The notes under the pieces were generated by a model that did not search any database, was not told where the DNA came from, and saw only the letters and a list, made by a program, of their open reading frames with translations. 64,000 bases of DNA, taken from positions 3,224,001 through 3,288,000 of the forward strand of contig JBCAML010000001.1 of NCBI GenBank assembly GCA_038503075.1. The letters run 5' to 3'. The DNA comes from Gyromitra esculenta. Taxonomy: Eukaryota > Ascomycota > Pezizomycetes > Pezizales > Discinaceae. The position numbers were made by a program, and so were the translations under genes. Position 1 is the first letter of the stretch; every line of letters begins with the position of its first letter. This document shows positions 33,064 to 45,675 of the stretch, in pieces.

Positions 33064-33090
33064 ACAGTGATAACCGAGTGATAATTTATG
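33064..33090. repeat. Pogo-like terminal-repeat motif, inverted copy
   Basis: CAGTGATAACCGAGTGATAA followed by TTTATGAC; reverse complement of the motif at 25929-25950. A CAG start is typical of pogo-type ends, so this may be a left end of a decayed copy. Confidence 0.45.
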
Positions 33091-33153
33091 ACTTTTATCA
33101 AACTAAACACCCGCCACGTTTATTAAAAAGCCAAGGTTCAATTGATCAAGCTA

Positions 33154-33286
33154 CTCGGGGCAGGCATGAAGAACTTGAACATGTAAGTGCGAGTTGACCA
33201 ACCAATCTATCGATGTGCTAGCTGAGGACGAATCAAAAATCGCTACCAGCAAAAGTTACGTTCAGGTTCTTCATGCCTGTTCCGAG
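33154..33286 (+). mobile_element. 133-bp MITE (copy 1), TA-flanked
   Basis: Imperfect terminal inverted repeats of about 27 bp starting CTCGGGGCAGGCATGAAGAA and ending TTCTTCATGCCTGTTCCGAG, flanked by TA at 33152-33153 and 33287-33288. A second copy of identical length lies in opposite orientation at 45543-45675. TA duplication and TIRs suggest a Tc1/mariner-type non-autonomous element. No coding capacity. Confidence 0.88.
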
Positions 33287-34532
33287 TACCCTTCAAGCTT
33301 AATCTACTTCCGACCAGAAATGCAGCCACATTATTAGTCTCGTCCTTAGCCCCTTCTCCACGCAGCTTACATCGTAATAAACCTACCCTCTATCGATACC
33401 ATAAATTAATCGTCTTGTTTCTAATCACAAAGCAGGAGAGAGACCGTAACATTCTCCAGCCGCTTGGAAGTAAAAGCCATCTCGCGGTTAAGCAGGCATG
33501 CAAAAATTCAGATGCTGTAAGCAACGAGGCCATCCTGTGAAGATCATTGCAGCTTAATTGAGGCACTCATACGGAGGAGGGCCACGGCAAGCAGCCTGGA
33601 GGCCAATTAGTTTATTTTTAAGCTAAGGGGTAGGGAAAATTAAACTCCAAGGATATATTGAACCACATATCCGCCAAAGGTGGGTGATTAGGCTTTTACT
33701 CTTTATTAAAAGTAACCTCCAGGCCAATGATAACTTATAGCCCTGAAAAATTGCCAGCCTTCCAGGGGCGCTCCACCGACCTACAGCCTTGTTGCACAAA
33801 ATTCTACGGTGAATTAATAATTTCTTTTCAAATATCGCAAATCAGTACCTCAGTTGCCATATAAGATGTCAAAACACAAAACTTCCATCAATGACGTAAA
33901 ACTTGCATAGTCAAGCTTCCAAAGCAAGATCACGCACAGCGTCCAGTATCCTTTTCTGCAGCCAGGCTAGAGTACATGCATGGCAGCCAGTCCTAAAAAT
34001 TGACTACAATCCGCTAACAAAAACAAAAAAAATATGTGGACGACCCTTTTTCTGGCGAGCCCATAGATTATAATAGACGGAGCCCAACCTGAGCGATCCT
34101 ACATATCCACTACCGGCATTGAGTCAACACCTAGGGGTCAAACGAAGAGATTATCCAATTTTCATTTCCTGATAGGTTTTATGTATATAGGGTGCAAAAA
34201 AATGTTGCATGTTTCGAGCAACAGGCAAAACCCCATTTTCCGCAAGGCACGGACCAAAAATAACGGCTTTTGAGGTGATGACGGTAGGTATATAAAAGCT
34301 ACTATATATCCTACGAAGTAACACACCAGAAAGCAGAGTGGGTGCTGTACGCAGACGATAAAGCCATTAGTTACAGGTATCAATACGATAGGGATGATAT
34401 ATATTGCCTGACCCGTCTGGTTATATTAAATATTTATTTCCCGGTTACCTCATGGACCCATGGGTGGGCGCTAACTTCCCGCATATTTGTCATTACCAGA
34501 TGTACAAAACATATTTCTCCGCACCCCACTTA

Positions 34533-34577
34533 TTTTGCTTTTGCTTTTGCTTTTGCTTTTGTTTTTGTTTTTGTTTT
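34533..34577. repeat. TTTTGC/TTTTTG hexanucleotide microsatellite
   Basis: Five or so TTTTGC-type units followed by TTTTTG variants. Creates spurious Phe/Leu-rich ORFs in all frames. Confidence 0.9.
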
Positions 34578-37500
34578 CTGCAAACGGAAAAAGAAAACAT
34601 CGGTTGTACCAAACTATATATCTGTATCCGCACTTGTTTCAATATCCATCTCTTAAATACATGTATCTTCAGGGAGGATACGATTTTTGTCTAATCGAAA
34701 TTAACGTGAACCCAACCAACGAAAAATACGAACACGAGACTATAGTCTTACCAGTGTCATCAGAATAGATATTCAAGTTTCCGTTTTTTTTTAAATGTCC
34801 TTCCTCTAAAAAAGACTCTCGTCGGGATTTTTCTAGCTATGAACAGTATTTGCTATCGGCTTTTGTTTTTTCTAATGCGCCGTAACGGCGTGGGGCTGTA
34901 GACCAAGCTGGTTGGCTTAATCATTGATATATGAGGCATTTGTGTTTCTCGCTGCAATTCCACCATATGTTATAGGCAGATAACTTTATATGATCAGTCA
35001 CACTTGGTTGCCCAGCCAAAGAATGCCAGACTTCCCCTGGAAAGTAAATATTTCAAAAGAAATATTATTATTGCCTCTCCTAAATACAAGCCAAATTCCT
35101 CTCTTGCTTTTTTTTATTTCACTGAATTGAAAATTAAACATTACCTGCATCTTGAGCCCGAATCATTTATGGTACCGAAATTCCTTCTCCAACTATGATA
35201 GCTTGATATCGAACCCAGCCGATGCCACGTAGTGAAGCATCACCCTTCAAGCCTCATTTTCGACACCATTCCCCAACTTGGAGCCCACAAATTCTGAATG
35301 CTGTTTAGCGTCATGGTGATGTTTCAAATCTAATGACAACGTCAAGCCACAGCACAACCACAACACTATCAGGTTTAGCTATCAACTTGAGCACCAGCAT
35401 ACATCACTTCGACAAGCACGATATTATGATATCAACTAGATAAATGGTTTCGATTCTTTTTTTTTTCCCCTTCGAAAAATGATTTACTAAGCCTATAGGA
35501 TCTTGGGAAATAGGTTTGATTGCGTAATGGACCAACTACCGTAATATTCAGGGCATTGATTTCACCATCTCTCTCAAGAACCATTGCTCAGCGACTTGGT
35601 TCTTTATATTTCCGTAAAATTCACTTTCATGCGTCTCCACGCCTAAACTGTAGAAGGTTCGGTGGCCCTCGGAGAAGTAGGGTAATCCTGATCCTCGAGC
35701 CTGAGGGAGGCCTTTATTACTTGTAACCTCCCCAAACGAGAGGTATGCGGTGGTTAAGGGACTCGGGAAACACTGTCGTGCGTATGGTGAATCAAGGCTA
35801 TATGGTATAAAAGGCTTGTGATAAAGTTTACGCGCAGCCTCTAAGACCAGATGCTGATGAGATCTGCGCACATCTTGCTAGGGTTCAAGTATTGAGACGT
35901 AGCATGAGTGGCATGCTGAGGCGCCTCAACATAACCATGATGTGACAAACTTAACCTAATTAGCTGCTACCAGCACGAGCAACTATTACCGACTATGAAT
36001 AGAGTAACGAGCCAACGTCGTGAAATTCGATGAGAGCTAGCATGCCGAAATCTCCAGAATCGACCAAATCCTTGTCATGATCTTGAGGATGAAATTGAGT
36101 CTTGCTTAACAGGACATGTTCCCTGGGGCTTCCCTTCCGCCTATCCTCGAGTTACAGTTCGTTTCAAGCTTGATTGGGGCATCGGAAGCAGGAGAAAGGA
36201 CGATCTGTTAGGAGTCATTGCGCAATTCTGAAAGGAGGATAACTAGACCGCAAACCGTACTACACTCTGGCCCATTTCACCCTTTTGATAAGGCCACCAA
36301 GGCTCACAGCGAGCCGCTCTTGTATGCTTCTGTCGCTGTCCTCGAAAGGGCACCCAGAGTCCAGACCCTTTAAACCCATGCCCAGAAAATGCAGAGGGCA
36401 AACGCGCCCACAAGAAATACGGATCATGACGCCAGCCGTGACTGGGATCTACGGAGGGCCAAAACCTGGAGAAGCCCTTGTGAATCAGGAACACATCTTG
36501 GCTCCGAAGCATCAACCAGGGGAAGACGGGATGCATCGGCCAAGACAGGAGGCTCCACATGCAAGGCTCGGGGCTCCATGCTGATGCTTTCGATATTTGG
36601 AGTTGTGTATTGTCTTTTACGGAGTTCTGCGGGCTTGGTGTCCGGTCCGTTTTCTGTTTACACTCCGTCCCGAAAAACAGAGGCTCGAAGCTGGTGCGGT
36701 GGCGCAGCCATAGCGTGGGCAGGCCTGGACAGGCACGGGAGCGGAACAGAGCGGGCAGGGATAACCCGTTCGCAGCCTGTGCGTCATGCAAGTCATCTTC
36801 CTTTTTCCACCATCAAGCCAGCGAATCAATTAATCGATCGATGTTTAAAACCACCAAGGTGAGCAAATCATTCGCGACCTTGGCAGTTGTTTCAATCATA
36901 CACAGACAACACAACACCAGTCCCCCGGCGTAATCTGCTCCGGCTCAGTCTGCTCTCCCGGTTCCGCGAGGGTCTGAGATCGATTGACAGGGTTGACAAC
37001 CGTAAGTGATTGTGGGCCTATCTTCAATTGCTTGATTGATGTCTCGAGTAAAGAAGGCTGAACAAAAAGTCAAAGTAAGCGAAGATGGACAAAATGCCTT
37101 GCTTCTTTTCGCTTTTCAGCTGATTTGATCGTTTGGGGTATTGCGGTTGGCGTGCATGAAGGCTGCAGCTCTGCTCGAAATTGCTTGGTTTGGATATATC
37201 GACTGACAGGTCAACCATGGAATTTTCTTCATTTCTGATGACTCTGCTCCGCCAACATGGACTTGTTATTCAAGCATCTAATTTTTCCATAGCCACTCGG
37301 ATAAAATAATTGCTTTTTACTGCTCTTTTTTTTCTTTCTTCTTGTCCTTCAGGCGACGAGTGCTGAGCCGTTTGAGCAAGTCCCCGTCACCAGAAAGAGT
37401 AACCAAGAACAGGGGTATCAATCTCCCACCTCATACAAGCTTGGTATTCTCTACCTGAAAAGGATCTGCAGCCTTGTGTCTGATTTGGCAAAATTCCAGA

Positions 37501-39330
37501 CCACTGCTGAAGCGTGCGCAGTCCATAGTCCGACGAATGAGCTCCGGCTTTTCTTCCCTTTTAGCTCCTCCCCCTCCTCCTCCAAAAAAACTATGTGCTG
37601 CTATGCCAGGCTGCCCTTACGGGTATGAAACATGTCCATTTAACCTTCATGGACACCCAAGACAATAAAAGCTCTGCTTGCTGCTAGGTACATGAGTGCT
37701 GTGCGCAGCCATACTCTCTACGGTACAGCACATTTCCGGTGCCAAGGGATGCGTGCCTGCTTGGCTTCCATGGACAGTAAAAGAATGATTCTTTATGTAG
37801 ATTAATTTCTGGATACATGTAGATCATCCCAGTCAAATCTACACACACGAGTTCGCACAGCGAATTTTCCATGTACATACATGTATGTAGGAGGAAATTA
37901 TCATAGAAAGCCGGCTCCAATACACGTGGTGCGACGTTTCCGCCTCCTTCCAAAAAAGATTGAAATTTGCATCTAGAGAACAGGTTAGGCGCTTCAAGCA
38001 GAAAAGCAGTAACTAGGCTATGATACAGCAATGATACTTCATCCTAGAAAATTGGCAATCGCAAGGTCCTTACTGTCCCGTACATACCTACTACGTATCA
38101 GACAACGAATTGCTCGTACCATGCAACGAACGATGCGCACTACTAACATGTACATTCAAGCATGGTACAGTAACGGGCAGTACATGTACGTACGATATGT
38201 GGATGAGCTCACTTGCCAATGCCCATCCCTTTCCTGCACGTCCGATGTAGAAAAAAAAAAGATTTTTTTCTCTCTTTCTGCTTACCTCGTCCACATCTGG
38301 AATTTCCCCCATCCTATCGTATGAGGTTGCCAGACCACACGCATTTTCAGGAAGCCCCCACCGAGCCGCTATGAATATGTTCGATATTGGTTGTGAAGGA
38401 TCGCCGACCGGATGAAACAGTGCCCGCCTCGATCTCGGCGAACGTCACAGATCAGAGGGCCAACAGGCTAGAACTAAGCACCTCTCTTACTCGCAAATTC
38501 AGCTGGAAGAAAAAAATTCGTAATGTACTGCGGGCTTGTTTTTGGTGATCAATCCTGAATTCTTTGTTCCTTGTCATAGACCTATACTATCAAACCACTA
38601 AATAGACTGAAGATCACCCAAAAAAAAAAAAAAAGACGACTAAAAAAGGTCTAGCTACAACGCCCTATCGTACTCAAACAGCTCCCCTTATCCCAAAATC
38701 CGCATACATAAGGAAAAAAAACTTTGGGCATCAAAAGTCGTAGTATGTACCAAGACAGAAAGCAACCAATTAAACAGTCCCAACTAACCCATCAAACGCC
38801 TTGCAACACGACTTGTTAAAAAGTAAATGATGACGAAGTATCAAGCGAAAAGAAAAGAAAAAAATGAGCGTAAGGATGGAGAAACAAAAAACAGACCCAA
38901 GAGATCATGTTAACACATACAGATATGGAATGGGAAAAAAAAAGTACGCCCCCAAGTCTCCAATACGCGCACAATATCCTAGAAAACCCAAACCCCGAGC
39001 ATAAAAACACAATACCAACAAATAGAAACTTTTTGAAAAGACACCAGAGTATGCAGATAATAAAGAAACAATAAAGAAACGTAGCCCTCAAATAACAACT
39101 AGATCATCGATCTAAAACCATGGTCCTGAGAAAGCAGGTATCGTCTCGAGGGTTGATGTTAATTGCAACAGGAAGCCGCATTGATAAACTCCGCCGAAAA
39201 GATGAGATGAGATGTAATGACAATACCACCCCAAAACCATAACCAAAATATGTCGTAAGAATCGAAGATATTTTTTGTTGAAGCCAGAGCAGACAGCCTC
39301 TCTCCCATCGTACAGCTTCCCCTAATCCCA

Positions 39331-39840
39331 TTAAACCACTGTCATTCTTCGTTTCCAGTCCCTCACATGGTCGAACGAGCTAGCGTAGTCTCTAAGCTCG
39401 CTCTTGACCTTGTCAGAGAGGATGGCAGGTTCTTGCTGTCCGTTATAGCTGTGTAAGGACGATAATGAGGTGCGAGATGGTGATGTGTAGAGCTGGGAAG
39501 GGCGGTTATTGGTGGCATATGGAGACGACGAATAGTATGTTGGAGGTGTGGATGATAGCGGACTTCTTGATGTTGGTGATGAGGTTGGTGAACTTGATTG
39601 CCTTCCTGAAATTGCGGAGAAGTTTAGGGGAGGAGGCAGATAGAAAGTGGCACCGGTATTAGAGTTTTGCCATGATGATGTAGGTGCAGTTTGAGGAGAT
39701 GATGAACCAGAATTGCAGGAAGCACGTTCGAGATCAGCCAGACGACACGATTGTGAGCAGTACGCTCCGTGACCAGATTGCGAGATCTGACGGTCACAAG
39801 AAAGACAGTAATCAGGAGACCAGTCCATTTCAACAGCCAT
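39331..39840 (-). CDS. Ecl1-family zinc-binding protein (life-span regulatory factor)
   Basis: Single exon, 169 aa. The N-terminus carries the family's Cys pattern: DYCLSCDRQI followed by GAYCSQSCRLADLE (about residues 11-40), a C-x2-C ... C-x3-C zinc site. The rest is Ser/Pro-rich and probably disordered, with a short basic end. In fission yeast the small Ecl1/2/3 proteins extend chronological life span and respond to starvation; filamentous homologues are longer, like this one. The ATG at 39840 puts the zinc site close to the N-terminus as in the family. It is the only convincing gene between 32.9 and 49.2 kb. Confidence 0.82.
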   Translation of the reverse strand: MAVEMDWSPDYCLSCDRQISQSGHGAYCSQSCRLADLERASCNSGSSSPQTAPTSSWQNSNTGATFYLPPPLNFSAISGRQSSSPTSSPTSRSPLSSTPPTYYSSSPYATNNRPSQLYTSPSRTSLSSLHSYNGQQEPAILSDKVKSELRDYASSFDHVRDWKRRMTVV

Positions 39841-40435
39841 TGCTATTTAGTTTGGGGGGGGGGTAGCGAATGTGTCTTGGTGATGGAAGTTCGTGGGTTT
39901 TGGGGTTTTGTTACGAGCTGGCTGGCTCGAGAGCAGTAAGGTTGAGCGAGTTGGAGGAGACGGAGCTCGTAGGTTGAGGTATGATGGATTGATTAATGGA
40001 CTAATGAAGGAGCGAACTCAGGTGTTTAACACGGGCAGTGGTGATGGTGATGAATGAAGGACAGGCCGAATGTAATGTGTGAGGGGGGGGTAGAACAGGA
40101 CGGAGGGGAAACCTTCCAGCATATATTTAAAGAGTCAGTCAACGTTAGGCAGGGCAGTGAACTGTAGGTGACTGGGCGAGTGAGGGGAGTCTTTTTGCGT
40201 ACATGGTGGAGTGGATCCTGGCCACCACCCTAAGTCGACTTTGCCCAGCCAATGAGGCCTTTTGGTCGCCGAGGGTGTGATGCATCACAAAAGTGGCATT
40301 GTGCAAGGGTGTGTGTGGTGGGTGGTGCTGGTGGGGAGAGGGGTGCAGCACAGGGATCGAAGTGGCCCCATGCTTGTTCGGTGTCGTTTGCAGCGCGAAT
40401 CCCAAAAAATTCTCAAAACTGTTTTTTCTACCCCC

Positions 40436-40468
40436 AAAATAAAAAATAAAAAATAAAAAATAAAAAAT
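40436..40468. repeat. (TAAAAAA)n simple repeat
   Basis: Four or more near-perfect 7-bp TAAAAAA units. Nothing else supported at this site. Confidence 0.85.
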
Positions 40469-43400
40469 TCCGCCCCATCCCTAAGACATTCTTCTATTCC
40501 TCTTTCTACCTGGCCTGCATGGTGTGGTCTCTCCTGTCTGGTGCTGCCGCTACGATCCACCTGCCCAATTGCCTCTTGTTGTCACCCTCCATGGTGACTC
40601 CATTGGAGGCACGCAATCTTTATGGAAAAAGACAAAAAATACTCTGCCTGTCCAGTCATGAAGCGCAACGAGTTTCTGCTAGGAAGACGTTTCCAGGGTT
40701 TTTGCGCCCCGTCACGGGCAGTCGTCACTCAGGCCACCAAGTGGTGGTTACCTATCAGCTTGGTTTCCTCGTTGCAGTTTTTTTTTTTCTTTTCACCTCC
40801 AGACTCTGTCTTGCTGTACAAATCCGTGCGTGAGATTGGGTTGGATTCAGGTAACACCGGGCTCTGCTTGGTTCATCCGTTACCTCCATTCCATGTTAAT
40901 AATATCGTTAACCCCATCCCTATTATCTCACGATTATTGTTTTACGCCTCTATTCTCAGTAGTTCCCGTTGTTTCTCCATGTGAAGGGAGACGAAACAAT
41001 TTACAGCTGACCACCAATCATTTGCGACTGCTCATAAAAACGATTTATACTTACATGTGGACTGTGGCAAGCAGGCTGAGCCAGACGGTTCATTGCTGAA
41101 AATGACTTCGAGGTGTGGCATTTTGAAAGCTTTTTTTTCTTCGTTCTTGTTGATCATCAGCCTTGACTAGAGAGGTACAGGTGGCGAACCAAACACGCTA
41201 ACAGACAACCAAAAAGTGATCAACAGACAATCACGTTAGCCGAATCCCTCAACCGAAGTGCTAATTTAATAAACGAATTTATTATCGTGAGCTGGTATGG
41301 TTTTGGTGTTGAGCCTTCGACATGCGCACAGACGCGTCCCCTTTTCCTTTCGCTAACTGCGAGTATTCGAGCCCTGCATTTATCATCCACCGAAACAAAT
41401 CTCTTGAAAAACTTCCCGTTGCGACGAAGCCTTGGCCATGAGTTACGTCTGTAATAAAGCCGTTGGTCAATGCCATCATTATTGCCTACCAGCCATTAAT
41501 GAATTTGTACGAGGCTTTCGCGTTGCTCTTGGGACGAACCGTGTCTGGTTGCCGTCACCTATGGGAGCTTCTGCGCTTGGACCGCTTGGACCTAAAAAAT
41601 GACAATTGATGAGAGCCTAGCCCAATTCTTCACTTCCCAGATTGCTCCGCCTTTTTTTATTGGCTGTCAGCTGAGAGGGTTTAGTAGAACTCCATGTTTC
41701 CCAAAGCTTGCGTCAATTGTCATGCATATTGTGGAGGCTCGTCACCCTTCGCATTCTGCCAAGATGCCTGTTGCTTTTTCCCACCGTCTGAAGTTCGTGG
41801 ATGGAGTACGTATTCTCCACTGATATGCAGGATGTACCCTCTCCGTAGGATAGATTCTGCCTCCTCTGTAGGTAGAATACGTGCGGTGAGGTCTTGATGT
41901 ACATGAAAGACTTCTGGACCTCATGTATTCACCGCCTCATGACTTGTATCTTGTTTAAACCATGCTCTTCTGTTTCTCCAAACCTCAGGCTCAATGAGCT
42001 CCTTGTAATATGTATCGCTCCCGCTTCCCTTTCTATTTTCAATGTTATATTAAGCCGCATTTATACGCTCGTAGCAAAAAGTTATTGAATTTCGCGAGAA
42101 AGAAAGAAAGTGATGTGATAATTTTTCTGCGCTTCCCCTGGGGTATGGTGAGACTTGCCATGCAGTTTCCCGCTAGGTGCAAAGAGTTGTCGTGAGTTCC
42201 AAAAGAAAGTTCGGCGGAAAAACCAAGCAATAATAATAAAAAAGGATCGCCTCACTCTGTTACCAAAAAAGTTGACCATCTCCGACTCCTTTGTCCACAA
42301 AATGCTTTGCTGGTATTCTCCATATCCTGCGAGATCCCGTGTCTCATCTTCAATTTCTCCAGGTTCTTGGCCTGGGGAATGCAGAATCTAGGTAGGTTAT
42401 GTAACTCGTGTATGTAGGCTTTAGGGGCGAGGAATGGGGATTGCAGTCCGTCTCGCTCTTCCTTAGCGCCCTTACGGTGGTCATGGCGCTCGTGTGGTTT
42501 TTGCTTTTGTGGCTTTTTCTTTTCCATATTAGTGCTGTTGCTAGTGCTTCCCCGCATTTAGTGATCGCTTTCCAGGAACACCTATCGTCATAGACAGAAG
42601 TTAGGCCGAAGTCGAGCAGGCAAAACTCCCATCAAATTTCTTTCCTTTTGGGTTCTCTTTGATTTTTTCGGTTGGGAATACTAGCTTGCGAGGAGCTCTT
42701 GCACCCAAGTTGTTCATGGGACCATCTCGCATCGTCTGCAGGCTCGACACGAGGGTGGTACGCCATAGCAGGAGGTTTTACAATAGCTTGGTATTCTACA
42801 CCTTCCATTTGGCATCGACCTGAGATTTGAAGGCAGCATCAATCGCGATCAACAGCTCTTTGTTTTGAATGTACTTTTACATCACAGGCCGATCCTATAG
42901 TCCAGGCTTTATAATATATGTGTTTTTTTTTTAATCAAGAAATACCCCACACATGATGAATCGGTCATTCAATTTCTCCAGTCTTCGCTACCGGGAATTA
43001 GAATGGGGTCGCTCTAGTCCTAGTATTGTTGAGAAAAGAGGGTGGTTGTGTACATGGTGTGTGGCCGCATGAGGCCACCACCTCCGCAAAACGTGCTGCA
43101 AGAACGGACTCTGTGCGCAAGCCGGTGAGGGTAACTGCATCAACACACTTCCATAGTTCCCGAGATTCTTGCCGGGAGCCCAGCAGAGTGAAGGCATATG
43201 TATGTATGATATATCATGGATGCGTGTGTATGCACTGTAGTTCGTGTTTCCAAATGTGTACCGAAACAACTGTAGGTCTGCGCAGGGTGTTTATTCTGAA
43301 TTTTTTTTTTTCCCAGAAGAAAAGGAAAGAAAAAATGGCTCTCTAGAAGTTACAGCATGGGATGAAGCAGCTACATGTGCAGTGTGCAGAGTTGTGAGAG

Positions 43401-45542
43401 TGATGCTATCACTTGACTTTTAGTTAACTGGAGGAAGTATCAAATGATATATTTGTATCTGGTATCGTCTCTCTGAATATTATTCGCACGCAAGAAGCAA
43501 GTTCAACGGGCGATTACCTTTTTTGCCTCCTTAAACCATGGAGGTTATTATTGGGCTCGGAAAAAGAAATCTTTTTCGTTTCTCGCATTCTGCGTAACCC
43601 GTAACCATGGTGCAAACCGCACTACGACTGAGAACTCAGTTACACGGCGTCTGTGAAGGGGTGAAAGCCTAGTTATTTTATCTGGCTTACAGGAAACAAA
43701 AGGGAAGAATAAATAAATACAATTAACCGTATTTTCGTTGCACGGGGCTACGCCTCCCCTTGGATAGCGGATTGGTGTGTGCTAGCTTGGTACCTTCTTT
43801 CTCTATCCATAGTTGGCGAGTTGCCTCTCGCTCTGCAGAAAATGTGGCTACTTAGGCGACAAAATGGACTGGCGACAAGGAAGGATTTCACCTGTAGATC
43901 AGATAATAAAAAATCACTAATTTTCTAGATATTCAAGCCCACAATGTTTGAACCCACCTTGGGTAGGATACTCGACAACTTTCATCTCAGCTCCCTAGTT
44001 AGAAACCCATTCCACAATTCCTTAGATCCACACAGCGCTTCGGGCTCAGCGTCTAACAACCCTGCGCTGCCGCAGTAGCAGCCGTGACGGTCACTTCCCT
44101 ACTCTGTTACCGTGATAAAATCTATTTTTTTTTTTTGCCCAGCGTTTACTATGAGGGCTTCCTGCGACCGGCCCACTGGGATCGTAAATATAGGCGTAAA
44201 TACCTCTGCGGTCGCCCAAACTCAAGTTGCCCCGATCTACAAAAATTACGTTATTATTATTCAGTGATGTTCCTGCCTCAGTGATTACTGACGTTTCTAT
44301 CGTCATTAGACTTCCACCCCATCACATCTTAAACATTTAAAAAAATGTACACGAAGAAACAGTCCCTGTCGGGCAGTGAGCAGCATCGCAGCTGTCAATC
44401 GACGAACTTTAGAATGGAACTGATCGTGGCTAAAGACCTGCATAACCACCTTGCCTCTCGGCTTTTTAGTAGTAAAAGCACGATACTCGTAGAAACTCGT
44501 ACCGGGACCCGTAGCCATTTAAAACCATTCTTGTTTTGTGAACCGCGTAGATCCGATGGCTGGTCTATTTCAAATTCTTACGATTAAGATAGCTTAGCTT
44601 ATCATGGCCTGGACCATTAGAATCTTTAAGCCTCTTAGGAACGGACATTGCAGATAGATAACTGCGCTGTTTCAGTGATGAATCGGTAGCGATGACCCCG
44701 AACCTTGATGAAACATCGCCAAAACGGGCACTAGGGTGAAGTTTGGTATAATTAATTTGCTTCAAAAACGTCCAACCTCAGGGACAAAACCATGGTTTTC
44801 TGCACGGTGGTTTTCATTTGGCTGCAAATAGGAATTGTCTGATGATCATTAAAGGACGGTTTGATTACAGGCGTAAGGTGTAGATGATAAGGGTCCAGTA
44901 TCGCAGAATCGATGGTAGAATTCGCGATAAAACAGGTTGACCCGGCAACGGTTTCGACGATATCCTATCTCTGTGGTGAGGAGTTGTGCTAGATCGGAGA
45001 TGCGATCGTGGTGTCCAATTAATCTATGCAAGCACCCAGCAACGTATGACGTCGAGTGGAGTCGTGAAATGCACGATCCTCATCGCCAGCCACGATTCAC
45101 TTAATGTGCTGACTCCCTGGCCTTGATTAGCTATTGTATTTCCTTGACTGAACACTTCCGCGGCCGTTTTATTTTAGGTTAGGGCTTTATCTTCGCCTGC
45201 GACATCCGGCGAAGATGTGCGAGGCGTAGGGATTTATTTGGCTCAGATTCTGCATGTTCAACCACGTTTTTTAAATAGATTCTCTAGAACGAGATAACGT
45301 TCCATCCAGGTTCGAGGGATATGGGCTCTTAGTAGATTAGTCGAATTAAACTACCGCGCAATTAAGGGTGCATATGGCATGTTGATATGGCCTCTTTGCC
45401 GTCAGTTGTTGCGTGCTGTTGCACGTTGGAAATAGAACCTTCAAAAATGAACTGACACGGGTAGCCGTTGAATATTTCGCCGGAAGAGTTTTAAGTCTTT
45501 GCACAAGGTTACAAATGTCTACTACCGGCATCAACTAAGTTA

Positions 45543-45675
45543 CTCGGAGCAGGCAGGAAGAACCTGAACATAGCTTTTGCTGGTAGCGACTTTTGATTCG
45601 TCCTCAGCCAGCACATCAACGGATTGGTTGGTCAACTCGCACTTGCATGTTCAAGTTCTTCATGCCTGCCCCGAA
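45543..45675 (-). mobile_element. 133-bp MITE (copy 2), inverted relative to copy 1
   Basis: Its reverse complement matches 33154-33286 along the full length with scattered substitutions. Ends CTCGGAGCAGG and CCTGCCCCGAA. TA precedes it (45541-45542); the right flank is CA, a one-base decay of TA. Confidence 0.88.

Larger units (their letters stand above)
32881..39330. other. Gene-poor region
   Basis: 6.4 kb with no supported gene. Holds the inverted pogo-like motif (33067-33089), one MITE copy (33154-33286) and a TTTTGC microsatellite (34533-34577). The many short ORFs (for example 36243-36862 on both strands) have no recognisable domains. The last 0.4 kb is the 3' flank of the Ecl1-like gene. 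Confidence 0.4.

Noticed and set aside
36243..36862. Overlapping ORFs of 99-182 aa on both strands
   Set aside because: No domain, signal or splice continuity; several frames are open at once, as in chance GC-richer sequence.
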